Positions 8,560 through 18,768 are shown, numbered from the stretch's first letter. The stretch is DNA of 64,000 nt from Paludibacteraceae bacterium (GCA_017962085.1 JAGCWA010000057.1:1-64000); one strand, 5' to 3'. Program-made: numbers and translations. The notes: generated by a model not told the origin, from the letters alone.

Positions 8560-9465
8560 TTAATCAGCGAACTGATCAAACATCTTCGTGCTGAGGTATT
8601 TCTCCGCTCTGTCGGGGAAGACCACCACAATGTTTCCTTTGTCTATCTTTTCAGCGGTTTTAATGGCCGCCAACATGGCCGCACCACTACTCATGCCAGC
8701 GAAGATACCCTCTTCCGCGATGATTCGGCGTGCCATGGAAATGGCCTCTTCGCTTTCCACCATGATCTGCACATCGATACGGGAAGGATTGTAGATGGCG
8801 GGCACGATAGCCTCTTCCATGTTTTTTAATCCTTGAATATAATGTCCCTTGATAGGATGGGCGCAAACCACTTTGATGTCTGGTTTGTGTTGCTTCAGAA
8901 ATTTGGATATGCCCATGATGGTGCCTGATGTGCCTAACGCACAGACGAGATAGTCTATCTTGCCTTCCATTTGGTTCCATATCTCGGTGGCGGTTCCTTC
9001 GTAGTGCGCTTGGTAGTTGGCCGCATTGGAGAATTGGTCGGGCATGAAGTATTTGTCCGGGTTCTCGTTGACTAATTTATGGGCCAAGCGAATTGCTCCG
9101 TCAGTTCCCTCTTCCGCAGGCGTTAGGATGACTTTGCCTCCGTAGGAGCGGATGATCTTGCGTCGTTCGATGGAGACGGCGGAACTCATCACGATTTCCA
9201 CTTTATAGCCTTTCACGATGCCTGCGATGGCCAGACCTATACCTGTATTACCGGAGGTGGGTTCGATGATTGTTTTTCCTGGCGTCAACTTGCCTTCTTT
9301 CTCCGCTTGTTCGACCATTTGGATGGCGATGCGGTCTTTGATACTTCCTGTCGGGTTGAATCCTTCTACCTTGGCAAAAATATTCACGTTAGGGTTCGGA
9401 CACAATCGATTAATCTTAACCAACGGAGTGTTTCCGATGGCTTCTAATATATTGTTACACGTCAT
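8560..9465 (-). CDS. cysK: cysteine synthase (O-acetylserine sulfhydrylase)
   Basis: This PLP enzyme makes L-cysteine from O-acetylserine and sulfide in the cytoplasm. Lys43 in the NPTGSIKDR motif is the Schiff-base lysine. TSGNTG (70-75) and a GTSGT motif bind substrate and the PLP phosphate, and SSGAAMLAA is near the C-terminus. The 301-aa length is typical. The GTSGT motif is GTGGT in classic CysK, so CysM or an O-phosphoserine-using variant is possible. It is 20 bp downstream of prfA on the same strand and probably shares its transcript. Confidence 0.9.
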   Translation of the reverse strand: MTCNNILEAIGNTPLVKINRLCPNPNVNIFAKVEGFNPTGSIKDRIAIQMVEQAEKEGKLTPGKTIIEPTSGNTGIGLAIAGIVKGYKVEIVMSSAVSIERRKIIRSYGGKVILTPAEEGTDGAIRLAHKLVNENPDKYFMPDQFSNAANYQAHYEGTATEIWNQMEGKIDYLVCALGTSGTIMGISKFLKQHKPDIKVVCAHPIKGHYIQGLKNMEEAIVPAIYNPSRIDVQIMVESEEAISMARRIIAEEGIFAGMSSGAAMLAAIKTAEKIDKGNIVVVFPDRAEKYLSTKMFDQFAD

Positions 9466-9485
9466 AATTGCGTATGAATGGTTGT

Positions 9486-10595
9486 CTATAATTCACTTTC
9501 TTTTAATCGCTCCGCATTCTCGGCCACGATCAGTTTGTCGATGATCTCCTGGATATCTCCTCCGACAATGGCTTGCAGGTTGTAGAGCGTGAGGTTGATG
9601 CGGTGGTCGGTCACACGTCCTTGCGGATAGTTGTAGGTGCGGATTTTCGCCGAACGGTCGCCCGTGGAGACCATGGTCTTCCTTCTCGCCGCGATGTCGT
9701 CTATATATTTCTGGTGCTCCCTGTCGTATATCCTGGTACGCAGGCGGGAGAGTGCGCGTTCCTTGTTCTTCGGCTGGTCGCGTGTCTCCGTACATTCGAT
9801 GAGGATTTCCTCAGACTCGCCTGTGATCGGGTTCTTCCAGATGTAGCGGAGACGTACGCCTGATTCCACTTTGTTGACGTTCTGTCCGCCGGCACCACCT
9901 GAACGGAAGGTATCCCACTTGATCTCTCCCTCGTTGATCTGCACGTCGAATTCATCCGCCTCTGGCAGTACGGCCACGGTCGCGGCGGAGGTGTGCACGC
10001 GTCCTTGGGTCTCTGTGGCAGGCACACGTTGCACGCGGTGTACGCCAGACTCGTATTTCAGTGTTCCGTAGACATTCTCGCCCGTGACGTTGAAGATGAT
10101 CTCCTTGTAGCCACCGACGGTTCCTTCGTTGAAACTGGAGACGCTCACTTGCCAACCCTTCATTTCACAGTATTTCGCATACATCTTGAAGAGGTCTCCG
10201 GCGAACAGCGCAGCCTCGTCGCCTCCTGTTCCGCCACGGATCTCCACGACAGCGTTCTTGCAGTCCTCAGGGTCTGAAGGAATCAGGAGAAGCTTGATGT
10301 TCTCCTCCATCTCTGGAATCTTTGGCTCTAGGTCGTCCAACTCCATTTTGGCCATCTCCTTCATCTCCGCATCGTTCTCTGTTTCAAGGATTTCCTTCGC
10401 CTGCTGGATGTTGGATAATGCGCTCTGATATTCTTTCTTGGCGTTCATAATCAACTCCAAATCGTGGTACTCCTTGTTGAGTTTCACGTATCTTTTCATG
10501 TCCGCGATGACGGCGGGGTCGGTTATGAGTGTGGATATTTCCTGGAATTTATGTTCCAGTCCCTCCAGTTTTTCCAACAAAGAATTTTCAGCCAT
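9486..10595 (-). CDS. prfA: peptide chain release factor 1
   Basis: RF1 reads UAA and UAG in the ribosomal A site and triggers peptide release. The 369-aa protein has the GGQ motif (residues 236-238 in SGGAGGQNVNK), the RF1-type tripeptide PAT (192-194 in RVPATETQGR), and the acidic EIRGGTGGDEAALFA segment. Its presence shows that UAG is used for termination in this genome, which bears on the in-frame TAG in lpxC-fabZ. In many Bacteroidota genomes, from memory, prfA lies beside purM; here purM is 12.7 kb away with accessory genes between. Confidence 0.96.
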   Translation of the reverse strand: MAENSLLEKLEGLEHKFQEISTLITDPAVIADMKRYVKLNKEYHDLELIMNAKKEYQSALSNIQQAKEILETENDAEMKEMAKMELDDLEPKIPEMEENIKLLLIPSDPEDCKNAVVEIRGGTGGDEAALFAGDLFKMYAKYCEMKGWQVSVSSFNEGTVGGYKEIIFNVTGENVYGTLKYESGVHRVQRVPATETQGRVHTSAATVAVLPEADEFDVQINEGEIKWDTFRSGGAGGQNVNKVESGVRLRYIWKNPITGESEEILIECTETRDQPKNKERALSRLRTRIYDREHQKYIDDIAARRKTMVSTGDRSAKIRTYNYPQGRVTDHRINLTLYNLQAIVGGDIQEIIDKLIVAENAERLKESEL

Positions 10596-10801
10596 ATATG
10601 TTTTAATCTTTTGATTCAGAGATTATTGCCTTTTCGTTGCGGCATTGACGACTTGTTTGGTGCCGCTTCCGAAATTTTACGCGAATTTAATGCTAATTCT
10701 TTAATTTCCCAAGTGCTCTTTGAAAGGGTGTCGTGCGGATTCTTAAAGACGCTCTCCTTTGAATATTTTTAGTTATTCTGTTTTGGTTGTCCGTTTTTTC
10801 T

Positions 10802-10809
10802 TATTTTTG
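10802..10809 (+). promoter_or_regulatory. Bacteroidota -7 element (TATTTTTG)
   Basis: A perfect TAnnTTTG match lies 51 bp upstream of the lipoprotein start at 10861. The best -33 candidate is TTTG at 10782-10785, a 16-bp spacing that is shorter than the usual 19 or so, hence the moderate confidence. Confidence 0.5.
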
Positions 10810-10860
10810 CGTTTGTTAGGTATTAAATGTTTCCATAATTCAGGTAATCCATTTATTCTT

Positions 10861-11856
10861 ATGAGAAAAAAAGGTTTATTTTTTGCTTTAATGATGGCCG
10901 GCGGACTCTTTACCGCTTGCGATTCGAGTACTGTTAGTGTTAATAATCAAGGAGATAATATGAAGGATTCAACGTGTGGATTGGGCTGCGAGGTGGCGGT
11001 CGATTCAATTGTGCGGGTGGGAGAGGGCCCGATATGGGACTATAAGTTTAATCGTTTGCTATGGATTGACACGCAAGGCAGCCTGATGATCTATACGCCT
11101 AGCGACGGAAAGAATCGTGAGATCAAATTGCCGAAGATGATCGGCACGGTGGTTCCTTATCTTGAGGATACCGTGGTGGTCGGACTAGAGGATGGTATCT
11201 ACGAACTGGCATTGTCTTCCGGTGCGTTGAAGTTCCTCTGCGACCCTGAGGGCAGGGAAGCGGGCAATCGTTACAATGACGGGAAATGCGATGGGAACGG
11301 TCATTTGTGGGTCGGTTCGATGGATAAGGACTGCACGCCGCTGAAGGCTTCGTTTTTCCGCGTGGACTCGAACGGGTCGGGTAGGAAAGTGTTGGGCGAC
11401 GTCACCATCTCGAATGGTGTGGCATGGTCGTTGGATGGCAAGACGATGTATTACCAGGACACTCCTACACGGAAGGTGTCGGCTTTCGACTTCGACGTAG
11501 AGGCGGGAGAGATTTCCAACCGCAGGGAGGTTATCTCTCTTCCGGAAGAGCTTGGTACGCCTGATGGCAATACGATCGATGCGGAGGGTATGCTTTGGGT
11601 GGCCAATTGGGGCGCCGCGTGTGTGACCCGCTGGAATCCGCAGACGGGTGAGCTCCTGCAACGGATCGATGTGCCTGCGTTGAATGTGACGGCGATGGCC
11701 TTTGGTGGCGAAAATCTGGACGAACTATACATCACGACGGCATCGTTGTATATGCCTGATGGTTGCGCCGCTCAATACCCTGAGGCGGGAAAGATGTTCG
11801 TGGTTAAACCGGGTGTGAAGGGTATAAAGAGTAATTATTGGAAGCAGGAACGATAA
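10861..11856 (+). CDS. SMP-30/gluconolactonase/LRE-like lipoprotein
   Basis: From ATG 10861 the product is 331 aa: MRKKGLFFALMMAGGLFTAC, a lipoprotein signal peptide with lipobox Cys20, then a six-bladed beta-propeller of the SMP-30/gluconolaconase family. Family motifs visible are VGEGPIWD, the metal-site region NRYNDGKCDGNGHLWVGSM, ISNGVAWSLDGKTMYYQDT and PDGNTIDAEGMLWVANWG. Relatives hydrolyse sugar lactones with a divalent metal; the substrate here is unknown. The predicted location is periplasmic or surface membrane-anchored, unlike the cytosolic eukaryotic SMP-30. In-frame starts up to 10759 exist but would precede the signal peptide and lie upstream of the -7 element. Confidence 0.85.
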   Translation: MRKKGLFFALMMAGGLFTACDSSTVSVNNQGDNMKDSTCGLGCEVAVDSIVRVGEGPIWDYKFNRLLWIDTQGSLMIYTPSDGKNREIKLPKMIGTVVPYLEDTVVVGLEDGIYELALSSGALKFLCDPEGREAGNRYNDGKCDGNGHLWVGSMDKDCTPLKASFFRVDSNGSGRKVLGDVTISNGVAWSLDGKTMYYQDTPTRKVSAFDFDVEAGEISNRREVISLPEELGTPDGNTIDAEGMLWVANWGAACVTRWNPQTGELLQRIDVPALNVTAMAFGGENLDELYITTASLYMPDGCAAQYPEAGKMFVVKPGVKGIKSNYWKQER

Positions 11857-11880
11857 AGACATCGGTTCGGCGGATAGTGT

Positions 11881-11915
11881 ATGCGCCCGACCTTCTTCGG
11901 CCGGGCGCATCTTTT
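11881..11915 (+). terminator. Rho-independent terminator after the SMP-30-like gene
   Basis: ATGCGCCCG (11881-11889) pairs perfectly with CGGGCGCAT (11902-11910), followed by CTTTT. It sits 24 bp past the stop codon and ahead of the convergent cotH gene. Confidence 0.85.
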
Positions 11916-12042
11916 AGAGTGATAAACTGATGCGCCTTGGTAGCTTTGCGCATCTCCTTTCATGTTGAAGAGTAATTATTGTTTATTAGATGGTTATTAA
12001 GATTATGCTTGCAAAATATGTCTGGTTTTTGTTTGTCATTTT

Positions 12043-14907
12043 TTAGAGGGCCGGTGAGCTTTTTGCTCCTGCCTTGATTATTTTTTTCGTCTGAATGGTT
12101 CCTGCCGTGTTGATCGTCACGTAGTATACGCCTGCCGGAAGTGCGCTGAGGTCTTTCTTGTAGTGTTTGTCGCTGACCTGCTCCTCAAGCATGGTGATGC
12201 CACTGAGGGAGACGATCCTGACGCTTTCGATCTCCTCGCCGCTGTTGATCTCCACGATGTCTGACACGATGGTAGGGTAGAGGATGATTGTGTTAGCAAG
12301 GGACAATGATTCACCCGTTAGCTCACTCTCCAATTCCTCTGCTGCCTTATCGCCTAGGAATTCCCGGAGTTGCTCTTTGATGACCTCCGGACGGTTCATC
12401 GCATACTCCTTGATGGATTTTGCCGCACTAGTGGCCGTTTGCCCTTTGGTGGCGCAGAACTCCTCGTCGATCATGGTGGTGATGCTGTCGAACACCGTCG
12501 CGATTCTCTCTTGGGAGAAGGTCGTTTCGAGCTGCTCCATGAAGCGGAGGTAGAACTTCTTCTTGAACTCTGGGTTTTTGCTCAGGTTGGCGAATATCTT
12601 CGTCATCCAGTCTTTCTTGGTCGCCCAGTTGTAGGATGCGTTTTCTCCTTGGCACCACTTAATCATGTTGGTCTTGTAGTTCTTGTAGTTGTATAGACCC
12701 AAGCCGTAATCCATGTCGAAGAGAATCCATCGGAATTTGGAGCCTTCCTTCTTTTCCCTCCATATCTTGGTGTTGTTGCCTGGCCAATCCATGTTCACCA
12801 TGAATTGCTGGATGATCTGGTAGTCTATGTACTCGTCCATATCCATTCTCTCGCATGCGCCGGCGAAATAGTTCTCGTCTTCCGGATTGCTCTCGGAGAG
12901 ATAATCCACCAGTTCGTTGTATGCTTCCAAGTCTCCTTTGCTGGCGTAGATGCCTTTCTGGTCGGAGATGACCACCAAGTCGATGTCATCCTCGTCGATG
13001 CCGTAGTTGGAGGTGACGTAGTCCGCATTGGTGCGCTCGTTCAGGTTCATCAGTCCCATGTACTTGCCGTTGAGGTAGTAGGCGACAGGCTGATAGGCTT
13101 GGTAGTCTATGTTCATGCCGATGGCGAAGGTCTGCATGATGCCGTCCCTGAAACGGAGTCCCTTGTGGTCGCTTCCTCCGTTGCGCAGATGAATGGTCTT
13201 GTGGTTGATGTCCGGCTTGGAGGCGAAGAAGGCGTAGTCGTAGTATTCCTTGCCTGTCTGTTTGGATGTCTTCAGCGAGAGGGATTTGATGGTCTCCGTG
13301 ATGGAGCATCCTCCGACGATGGAGGATTCCACCTCGCGTGACACCTCCTGCTTCCCGTCCACGATATACTCAAAGTTGAGCGGGCGTTGCCAATCCTGGT
13401 TGTAGTTGCCGTAACCGCTGCAGTTCTTGTCGCCCTGTATACCGTTCTTTCCTGTGATGTATATGCCTATCATGTCATCGTAGAAGTAGGCGTTCTCCAC
13501 GGTGAGGGAGACGATTGGGATGGTCATTCCGCCACACTTCACGTGAGTGTCGTCGCTGAAGATGTACGAGTGGGTGGTGATGGCGCTGGTGAGCTTATTG
13601 GCATGGAAGGCGCGTGCCCGCACGCAGGTGTTCTTCCCGATTGAGATGAGGGAGTCGTAGCGGGTGCCGGTTGTCTTGTTTGGCTCACTTCCGTCGATGG
13701 TGTAGTAGATTTCCGCCCCCTTCGTGTCGCAGGTGAGGGCGAGCTTGAATGCGCCCTCCTTTATGCCTCCGGCCTCGCTGAAGTTGACGGTCTCGCATCT
13801 GTCGTCTTCCGTCAATGTCTCGAATGCTTGGTTGTTGGCTTGGCGCGGAGAGGGGTCCATGTAACCGATCGCCCCGGATTCGTCGCGTCCGAATGAGATG
13901 TGTGCGTCCATTTTGCCGTAGGCGATGGAGTCGATGATGACGCCCTCCCTGCTGCTGATGAGGATGTATCCTCCGTCCGCATCCAGTTTGTAAGGCGAGT
14001 GTGCGTTTTTCTTGTCTTTACCTGTCTGCCCGTCGAACCAAAGCAGGTTGCGGCTGTCGGGTTCCAAGTAGTAGTCTTGTTGGATCTCCCATTCCCATTT
14101 GAGGGAGTATTTCCCTTTCTTTTTCAGCTTGTAGTGGGTGATGGTGTAGGATTTCAGGTTCTCTCGGCATGTTCCGCTGTTCGCGAACTCCACAAAGCCG
14201 GAGAAGTTATAGTAGTCGCTATCCATGTAGGTGGATAGGTTGCATGGCATGATTTCGCTGATGCTGATTGCGGGAACGTAGTCGCTCTCTTTCTCGAATA
14301 CGGCGGTGAAGGAATGGTCTTCCGTGACGCCATTCATGCGGATTGTGTTACCCTCCGTCACGTCCGCCTCGTCACCCTCCCAGTGGGAGAAATGGTAGCC
14401 GCAGTTAGGTGTTGCCGTGAATGTTACCGTGTCGGACGGAACGAATTGGTTGCCTTGTTTGTTGGACGAAACGGATCCTCCGTTCTCATCGCTCACGTTC
14501 ACGTTGATGGTGTAGGTGATGAGTTCGAAGATGGCGGTCAGGCGTAGTTCGTGCGGAAGGCCCTCGATCGTGATGGTCGCTTGGTCGGAGTAGTCCCTGT
14601 CACCGCTTCTCCATTTGACGAACCGGTATCCCTCGTTCGCTGTGGCTACGAAGGTGGCGGTGTCGTTCCGCTTCAGCTCCTCTTTGTCGCAAGTGACGCT
14701 ACCTCCCGAAGTGGGAGATATGGTGAGTGTTAGACGTACGTTCTCCTCTTTCCCTGGCTCCTCTTTGCCGGGTTCTTCTCTCCCTGGTTCCCTTTCAGGT
14801 CCTCCGCCTTCTGGTCCGCCGCCAGGTTGCTGTGCGAAGATCGTTGTGCATTGGATGCAAAACACAACCATAAGAAACATTCTGATGATGCTCATTCCCC
14901 TATCCAT
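12043..14907 (-). CDS. CotH-domain surface protein with type IX secretion signal
   Basis: The start at 14907 gives MDRGMSIIRMFLMVVFCIQC and a signal peptide ending near FAQ; ATG 14895 is also possible. After the signal comes a low-complexity Gly/Pro/Glu stretch with EPGKE repeats. Next are two InlB/Flg_new-type beta repeats (each ending in a TAIFE/TAVFE motif), a lamin-tail-like domain (ISEIMPCNLS...), and a chitobiase C-terminal-like domain (AEIYYTIDGSEPNK). A CotH domain follows (MNLNERTNADYV, then FMVNMDWPGNNTK and RWILFDMDYGLG). A C-terminal domain of the type IX type A class ends in PAGVYYVTI...KKIIKAG. CotH domains of spore proteins are atypical kinases; surface CotH in Bacteroidota is uncharacterised. 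It is probably secreted and surface-attached. About 954 aa. Confidence 0.88.
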   Translation of the reverse strand: MDRGMSIIRMFLMVVFCIQCTTIFAQQPGGGPEGGGPEREPGREEPGKEEPGKEENVRLTLTISPTSGGSVTCDKEELKRNDTATFVATANEGYRFVKWRSGDRDYSDQATITIEGLPHELRLTAIFELITYTINVNVSDENGGSVSSNKQGNQFVPSDTVTFTATPNCGYHFSHWEGDEADVTEGNTIRMNGVTEDHSFTAVFEKESDYVPAISISEIMPCNLSTYMDSDYYNFSGFVEFANSGTCRENLKSYTITHYKLKKKGKYSLKWEWEIQQDYYLEPDSRNLLWFDGQTGKDKKNAHSPYKLDADGGYILISSREGVIIDSIAYGKMDAHISFGRDESGAIGYMDPSPRQANNQAFETLTEDDRCETVNFSEAGGIKEGAFKLALTCDTKGAEIYYTIDGSEPNKTTGTRYDSLISIGKNTCVRARAFHANKLTSAITTHSYIFSDDTHVKCGGMTIPIVSLTVENAYFYDDMIGIYITGKNGIQGDKNCSGYGNYNQDWQRPLNFEYIVDGKQEVSREVESSIVGGCSITETIKSLSLKTSKQTGKEYYDYAFFASKPDINHKTIHLRNGGSDHKGLRFRDGIMQTFAIGMNIDYQAYQPVAYYLNGKYMGLMNLNERTNADYVTSNYGIDEDDIDLVVISDQKGIYASKGDLEAYNELVDYLSESNPEDENYFAGACERMDMDEYIDYQIIQQFMVNMDWPGNNTKIWREKKEGSKFRWILFDMDYGLGLYNYKNYKTNMIKWCQGENASYNWATKKDWMTKIFANLSKNPEFKKKFYLRFMEQLETTFSQERIATVFDSITTMIDEEFCATKGQTATSAAKSIKEYAMNRPEVIKEQLREFLGDKAAEELESELTGESLSLANTIILYPTIVSDIVEINSGEEIESVRIVSLSGITMLEEQVSDKHYKKDLSALPAGVYYVTINTAGTIQTKKIIKAGAKSSPAL

Positions 14908-15328
14908 GATATAAATATTACTATAAGTTTTATGGCTTAAATATATGCCGACACTATCCATACATGGTGGATAATGTTCTTCTCCCTATCATAAAAATAT
15001 ACGATATGCAATCAATTGACTCACATCATATTAGTCCGCCATTTATAAAATGTCATATGAAACAAATATACACATCCTATAGATTATAGACGTAGCAAAT
15101 GTAAAAAATCCCCTTGTCAACTGAAAATATTTTTCAACGAATATTTGTTGGGTTTCGGCGAAGATGTAAAATTTTAAGGTGAAAATATGGAGCAATAATC
15201 GTTAACTGTGTATGCGATTGAATGAGTTCGTACAATTATTCTTTCCCCTTTTGCTATCTTTTCTTTGGTCAATCCTACAACTCCTTCCATTCATATAAAG
15301 GAAGAGTTCACCTACACCCTTATTGAAA
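14908..15328. other. AT-rich intergenic region between cotH and hsdR
   Basis: This 421-bp stretch has no coding region I can support. It contains the upstream region of cotH (minus strand) and the 3' flank of the restriction operon. Two minus-strand TAnnTTTG matches lie in it (15063-15070 and 15096-15103). No clear hairpin terminator for hsdR is visible between 15200 and 15328. Confidence 0.6.
15063..15103 (-). promoter_or_regulatory. candidate -7 elements for cotH
   Basis: Read on the minus strand, 15070-15063 is TATATTTG and 15103-15096 is TACATTTG; both match TAnnTTTG. Neither has a TTTG at ideal spacing, so I cannot choose between them. They would give leaders of about 150-190 nt. Confidence 0.4.
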
Positions 15329-18300
15329 TCATTTGTTATATTCCGAAGGGGGCTCGGCAGCCATTGAGGATTGACCCTCTTCTCCTTGGCTATAGTGGAA
15401 GTTTGTCGCTCGCACACTATTCATTTCTTCCTCATAATCCTCATTTTCCTTGAAATTCTCAACCTGCTCCATCACTTCACGAAACACCTCCGGTATGTAC
15501 CGAGGAGGATAACCGTTCTTGACCAAACAAATCTTGATATCCAGTTTTAGTTGTTCCCTGACACGCTCATTATTGAGCCAATCGGCAAAGGACGATTTTG
15601 CATCAATGATATCTCGAATCTTGCATGCCAGACTCTTACACTTATCGTTGACAACAATACCATCCACCTCCTTGTCTTCTCCATATTCGAAGTTGTTCTT
15701 GTCGCGGAGATGGATAAGAATGTCGTAAAAGGCTTTCTCTTCAAAGGTTAGTCCCAACTTACGGAAACTCTCACGGTCTGCCTGCATTCCTTTTAGGATG
15801 TTCAAAGCCTGCTCGGTGGCATTCTTGATAATACTTTCCGCAGTGGCTTCCTGTGTTGCACCAGCCTCTTGTTCTGACAGGAATTTACGTCTGTCGTGAT
15901 ACTCCTGAATGGTGGCTTCCAGCATTTCCTGAAACTTCTTTGAGGCCACCTGATTGGTCTTGCCATATTCTGTGATTTGCTTACGAAGAAGTTTTATCAG
16001 CGTTTCCAGTTTTGAAGCAGGCATTTTGATGTCTTCAAGCCTTTCCGTGAACTCTGGTCCGAAAATATCCATTTCCTCACCCTCTTCAAGAATGCTCTCC
16101 ACATTATTATATTTCAATGCTTCCTCCACCATCTTTGCTACACGTCGATTCATGGTATCGGTATCAGGTGCATCAGTACCATTCATCTTATATACCATAC
16201 CAGCAATAGCCATGAAGCATTGTGCCAATGCCGACTCCTCCTCGCTGAGTTCTCCTGAAGGTTGACAAAGGTCGTAAGCTTTTCGCATCCTCTTCACATT
16301 TTGCAGGAAATAGGTCTTGAAAGTAACTTTCTTTGTTTTCTTTCCATCCTTGCTGACAGAGTTGAAGTTCTCGTTTGACGAGAATACAAACTCCGCAGCC
16401 TTTGCCAACAGAATGTATCTGGTTGCAGGATCGGTATCAGGATTCAGGAATGGAGTCAGGTCATAATTTTTGAACAATGCCTTCAAAATCTCCATGTACT
16501 CACGGAAGATGAGAGTAGCCTGTTCTATGTCATCTTCGGTTAATGCAACGGAATTGTCGCCACCATACATCTTTCTGGCTTCCATCATCTGGTCGCGAAT
16601 ACCGATATAGTCTACGATCAAACCATACTCCTTGCCGGGGAATTTTCGGTTGGCACGGCTGATGGTTTGTATCAACGAATGTTTCTGCAACGGCTTATCG
16701 TTATACATGTAGGTAAGACATTCCACATCGAATCCCGTTATCCACATATCCACAACAATCACGATTCGGAAATTAGAATGTACCTGTTTGAAGGCAGCAT
16801 CCAACTCTTCCGACCGCTGGTCATTCTTAACGCCTCCCAGATAGTCGTACATATCCGCCGCATCATTACTTCCCACGCTGGCTACCATTGCAATAGTCGG
16901 CATTTCCTTCAGTTCTTTCATCTCTTCTGGCGATACTTTGACACCTTCCGGAATCTTCTTTTCATCAAACCATTCAGGGTAATGAGACTTGAACTTCAGC
17001 AACAAGTCGTAAGCAATCTTTCTGTTTGAGCAGACAATCATGGCTTTCTGCACTCTGTCTGGGTCGTTGGCAACGGAAGATACATAGTGGTCATGTATAT
17101 CAACGGCAAGTTTTTCAAGACGATCTGACTCTCCAAGAATAACCTCTAATGAGCTCATGGCTTTCTTACTCTTTACTATATCTTCTTTGGTAGAGCCTTC
17201 CTCGGCACACTTGGCATAATAGGCTTCAATCTCCTTGGCCTTTTCCGCATTCAACAACACCTTGGCTATTCTTGGGTGATACTTAATAGGCACGGTTATT
17301 CCGTCTGCGACAGCCTGATCCATCGTGTAGCGATCTATCTCATCGCCAAAAGTCTGGTAGGTTTCGGCAATAGGCGTTCCTGTAAATCCGACGAAAGTTG
17401 CGTTTGGCAATGCCTCTCTCAACACACTTGCGTATGGTTTTGATAGCATAGCCTTCATGTTTTCGTCAGCATCTTCGCTAAACTGTATACGCTTTGATCC
17501 TTCTATTTGTGTTCTGTGAGCCTCATCACTGAAACATATAATGTTGGATCGTTGATTGATAAGACCGATCGGATCATCTTTTCTATCACAGAATTTTTGG
17601 ATTGTACAGATAAAAAAGCCTCCACTTTCACGAGCTTTCAGCTCCTCACGAAGTTTCTTGCGGTTTTTCACGACAGACACTTCTCCAAGGCCAAGAAACT
17701 CGGTACTCTTGGTAAACAATTTGGCTCCCTGCTTCTGCAGGTCTTCCCTGTCGACAATCATCAGAATGGTTGGCGAACCAATTTCTTCGGCACAACGCAT
17801 GGAGAGTTGACGGGCAAGGAATGCCATCGTATAGGTCTTCCCACAACCAGTCGCACCGAAATATGTGCCACCCTTACCGCTCTTTGTTTTTACAGACTTT
17901 ACAATACTTTCTCTTAGTAGGCGAGTGGCGAAAAACTGGGGATAACGGCACACGATTTCTTTTTCTTCGCTGTCGAAATTCTCATCCTGAAAATAAATGT
18001 AATCCCTGAATATTTCAAGGAAACGATCAGGACGATATACCCCTTTCACCATAGTACGCACCTCCTCAAAAGGCATTGTTGAAACCTTATCTCCATCCTC
18101 CACACGACGCCAGGCGTAGAAATGTTCATAAGGAGTACGTACAGTACCCAAACGTGTTTTCACGCCATCACTTATGCAAGCTAATGGACAATAATGAAGC
18201 AAGCTGGGGATATCTCTCCAATAACGGACATTTATCTGTTCCCAAGCGTCATGAATAGTAGCGTTGGCATCTGCAGGATTTTTCAGTTCAATCACACATA

Positions 18301-18760
18301 CAGGCATGCCATTTAGAAACAACAAGACATCAGGGCGACGGTTCTTTTTCTCTCCATTATTATTGTATTCTACAGTAAATTGGTTGACAACCCGAAAGAT
18401 GTTATTTTCTGGAGTTTCAAAGTCAATCAGACGGACAATTGTTGGACTACCATCCATATCAACGGCAGAAATACCATTCACCATCCACTTATAGACTTTA
18501 TGCAATGTGGCAAAATCAGAATCGGCACCCACTAGTCTGACGTTATCTGCTATTCTTTGCAGTTCCTCGTCCTTCACGTTCTTGTAATTATCCTTTAAGA
18601 ACTGTAGCAGGTCTTCCATGTTGAGCACTTCCTTTCTGTTGGCTCTGGTTATAGAGTCACCATAAAGGTATTGCCATCCTTCTCGTTCAAGGAAAGCAAT
18701 GAGAGCATTCTCGTAATCGCTCTCCACGAAGTGGCCGTTGATGTTCTTTAATTTTGCCAT
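15329..18760 (-). CDS. hsdR: type I restriction enzyme, restriction/translocase subunit
   Basis: HsdR is the ATP-driven translocase and endonuclease of a type I restriction-modification complex. The 1143-aa protein starts MAKLKNINGH. It has a PD-(D/E)xK nuclease domain (Asp144 in RRPDVLLF, Glu158-Lys160 in VIELKNP). A superfamily 2 helicase follows, with Walker A GATGCGKT at 302-309, DEAH at 412-415 and the FTGTPI motif near 460, then a helical C-terminal region that binds the methylase. No frameshift is seen, so it looks active. It is the last gene of the minus-strand operon, separated from the GxxExxY gene by a 92-bp hairpin repeat ending 8 bp before its start codon. Confidence 0.96.
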   Translation of the reverse strand: MAKLKNINGHFVESDYENALIAFLEREGWQYLYGDSITRANRKEVLNMEDLLQFLKDNYKNVKDEELQRIADNVRLVGADSDFATLHKVYKWMVNGISAVDMDGSPTIVRLIDFETPENNIFRVVNQFTVEYNNNGEKKNRRPDVLLFLNGMPVCVIELKNPADANATIHDAWEQINVRYWRDIPSLLHYCPLACISDGVKTRLGTVRTPYEHFYAWRRVEDGDKVSTMPFEEVRTMVKGVYRPDRFLEIFRDYIYFQDENFDSEEKEIVCRYPQFFATRLLRESIVKSVKTKSGKGGTYFGATGCGKTYTMAFLARQLSMRCAEEIGSPTILMIVDREDLQKQGAKLFTKSTEFLGLGEVSVVKNRKKLREELKARESGGFFICTIQKFCDRKDDPIGLINQRSNIICFSDEAHRTQIEGSKRIQFSEDADENMKAMLSKPYASVLREALPNATFVGFTGTPIAETYQTFGDEIDRYTMDQAVADGITVPIKYHPRIAKVLLNAEKAKEIEAYYAKCAEEGSTKEDIVKSKKAMSSLEVILGESDRLEKLAVDIHDHYVSSVANDPDRVQKAMIVCSNRKIAYDLLLKFKSHYPEWFDEKKIPEGVKVSPEEMKELKEMPTIAMVASVGSNDAADMYDYLGGVKNDQRSEELDAAFKQVHSNFRIVIVVDMWITGFDVECLTYMYNDKPLQKHSLIQTISRANRKFPGKEYGLIVDYIGIRDQMMEARKMYGGDNSVALTEDDIEQATLIFREYMEILKALFKNYDLTPFLNPDTDPATRYILLAKAAEFVFSSNENFNSVSKDGKKTKKVTFKTYFLQNVKRMRKAYDLCQPSGELSEEESALAQCFMAIAGMVYKMNGTDAPDTDTMNRRVAKMVEEALKYNNVESILEEGEEMDIFGPEFTERLEDIKMPASKLETLIKLLRKQITEYGKTNQVASKKFQEMLEATIQEYHDRRKFLSEQEAGATQEATAESIIKNATEQALNILKGMQADRESFRKLGLTFEEKAFYDILIHLRDKNNFEYGEDKEVDGIVVNDKCKSLACKIRDIIDAKSSFADWLNNERVREQLKLDIKICLVKNGYPPRYIPEVFREVMEQVENFKENEDYEEEMNSVRATNFHYSQGEEGQSSMAAEPPSEYNK

Positions 18761-18768
18761 AATTATCG

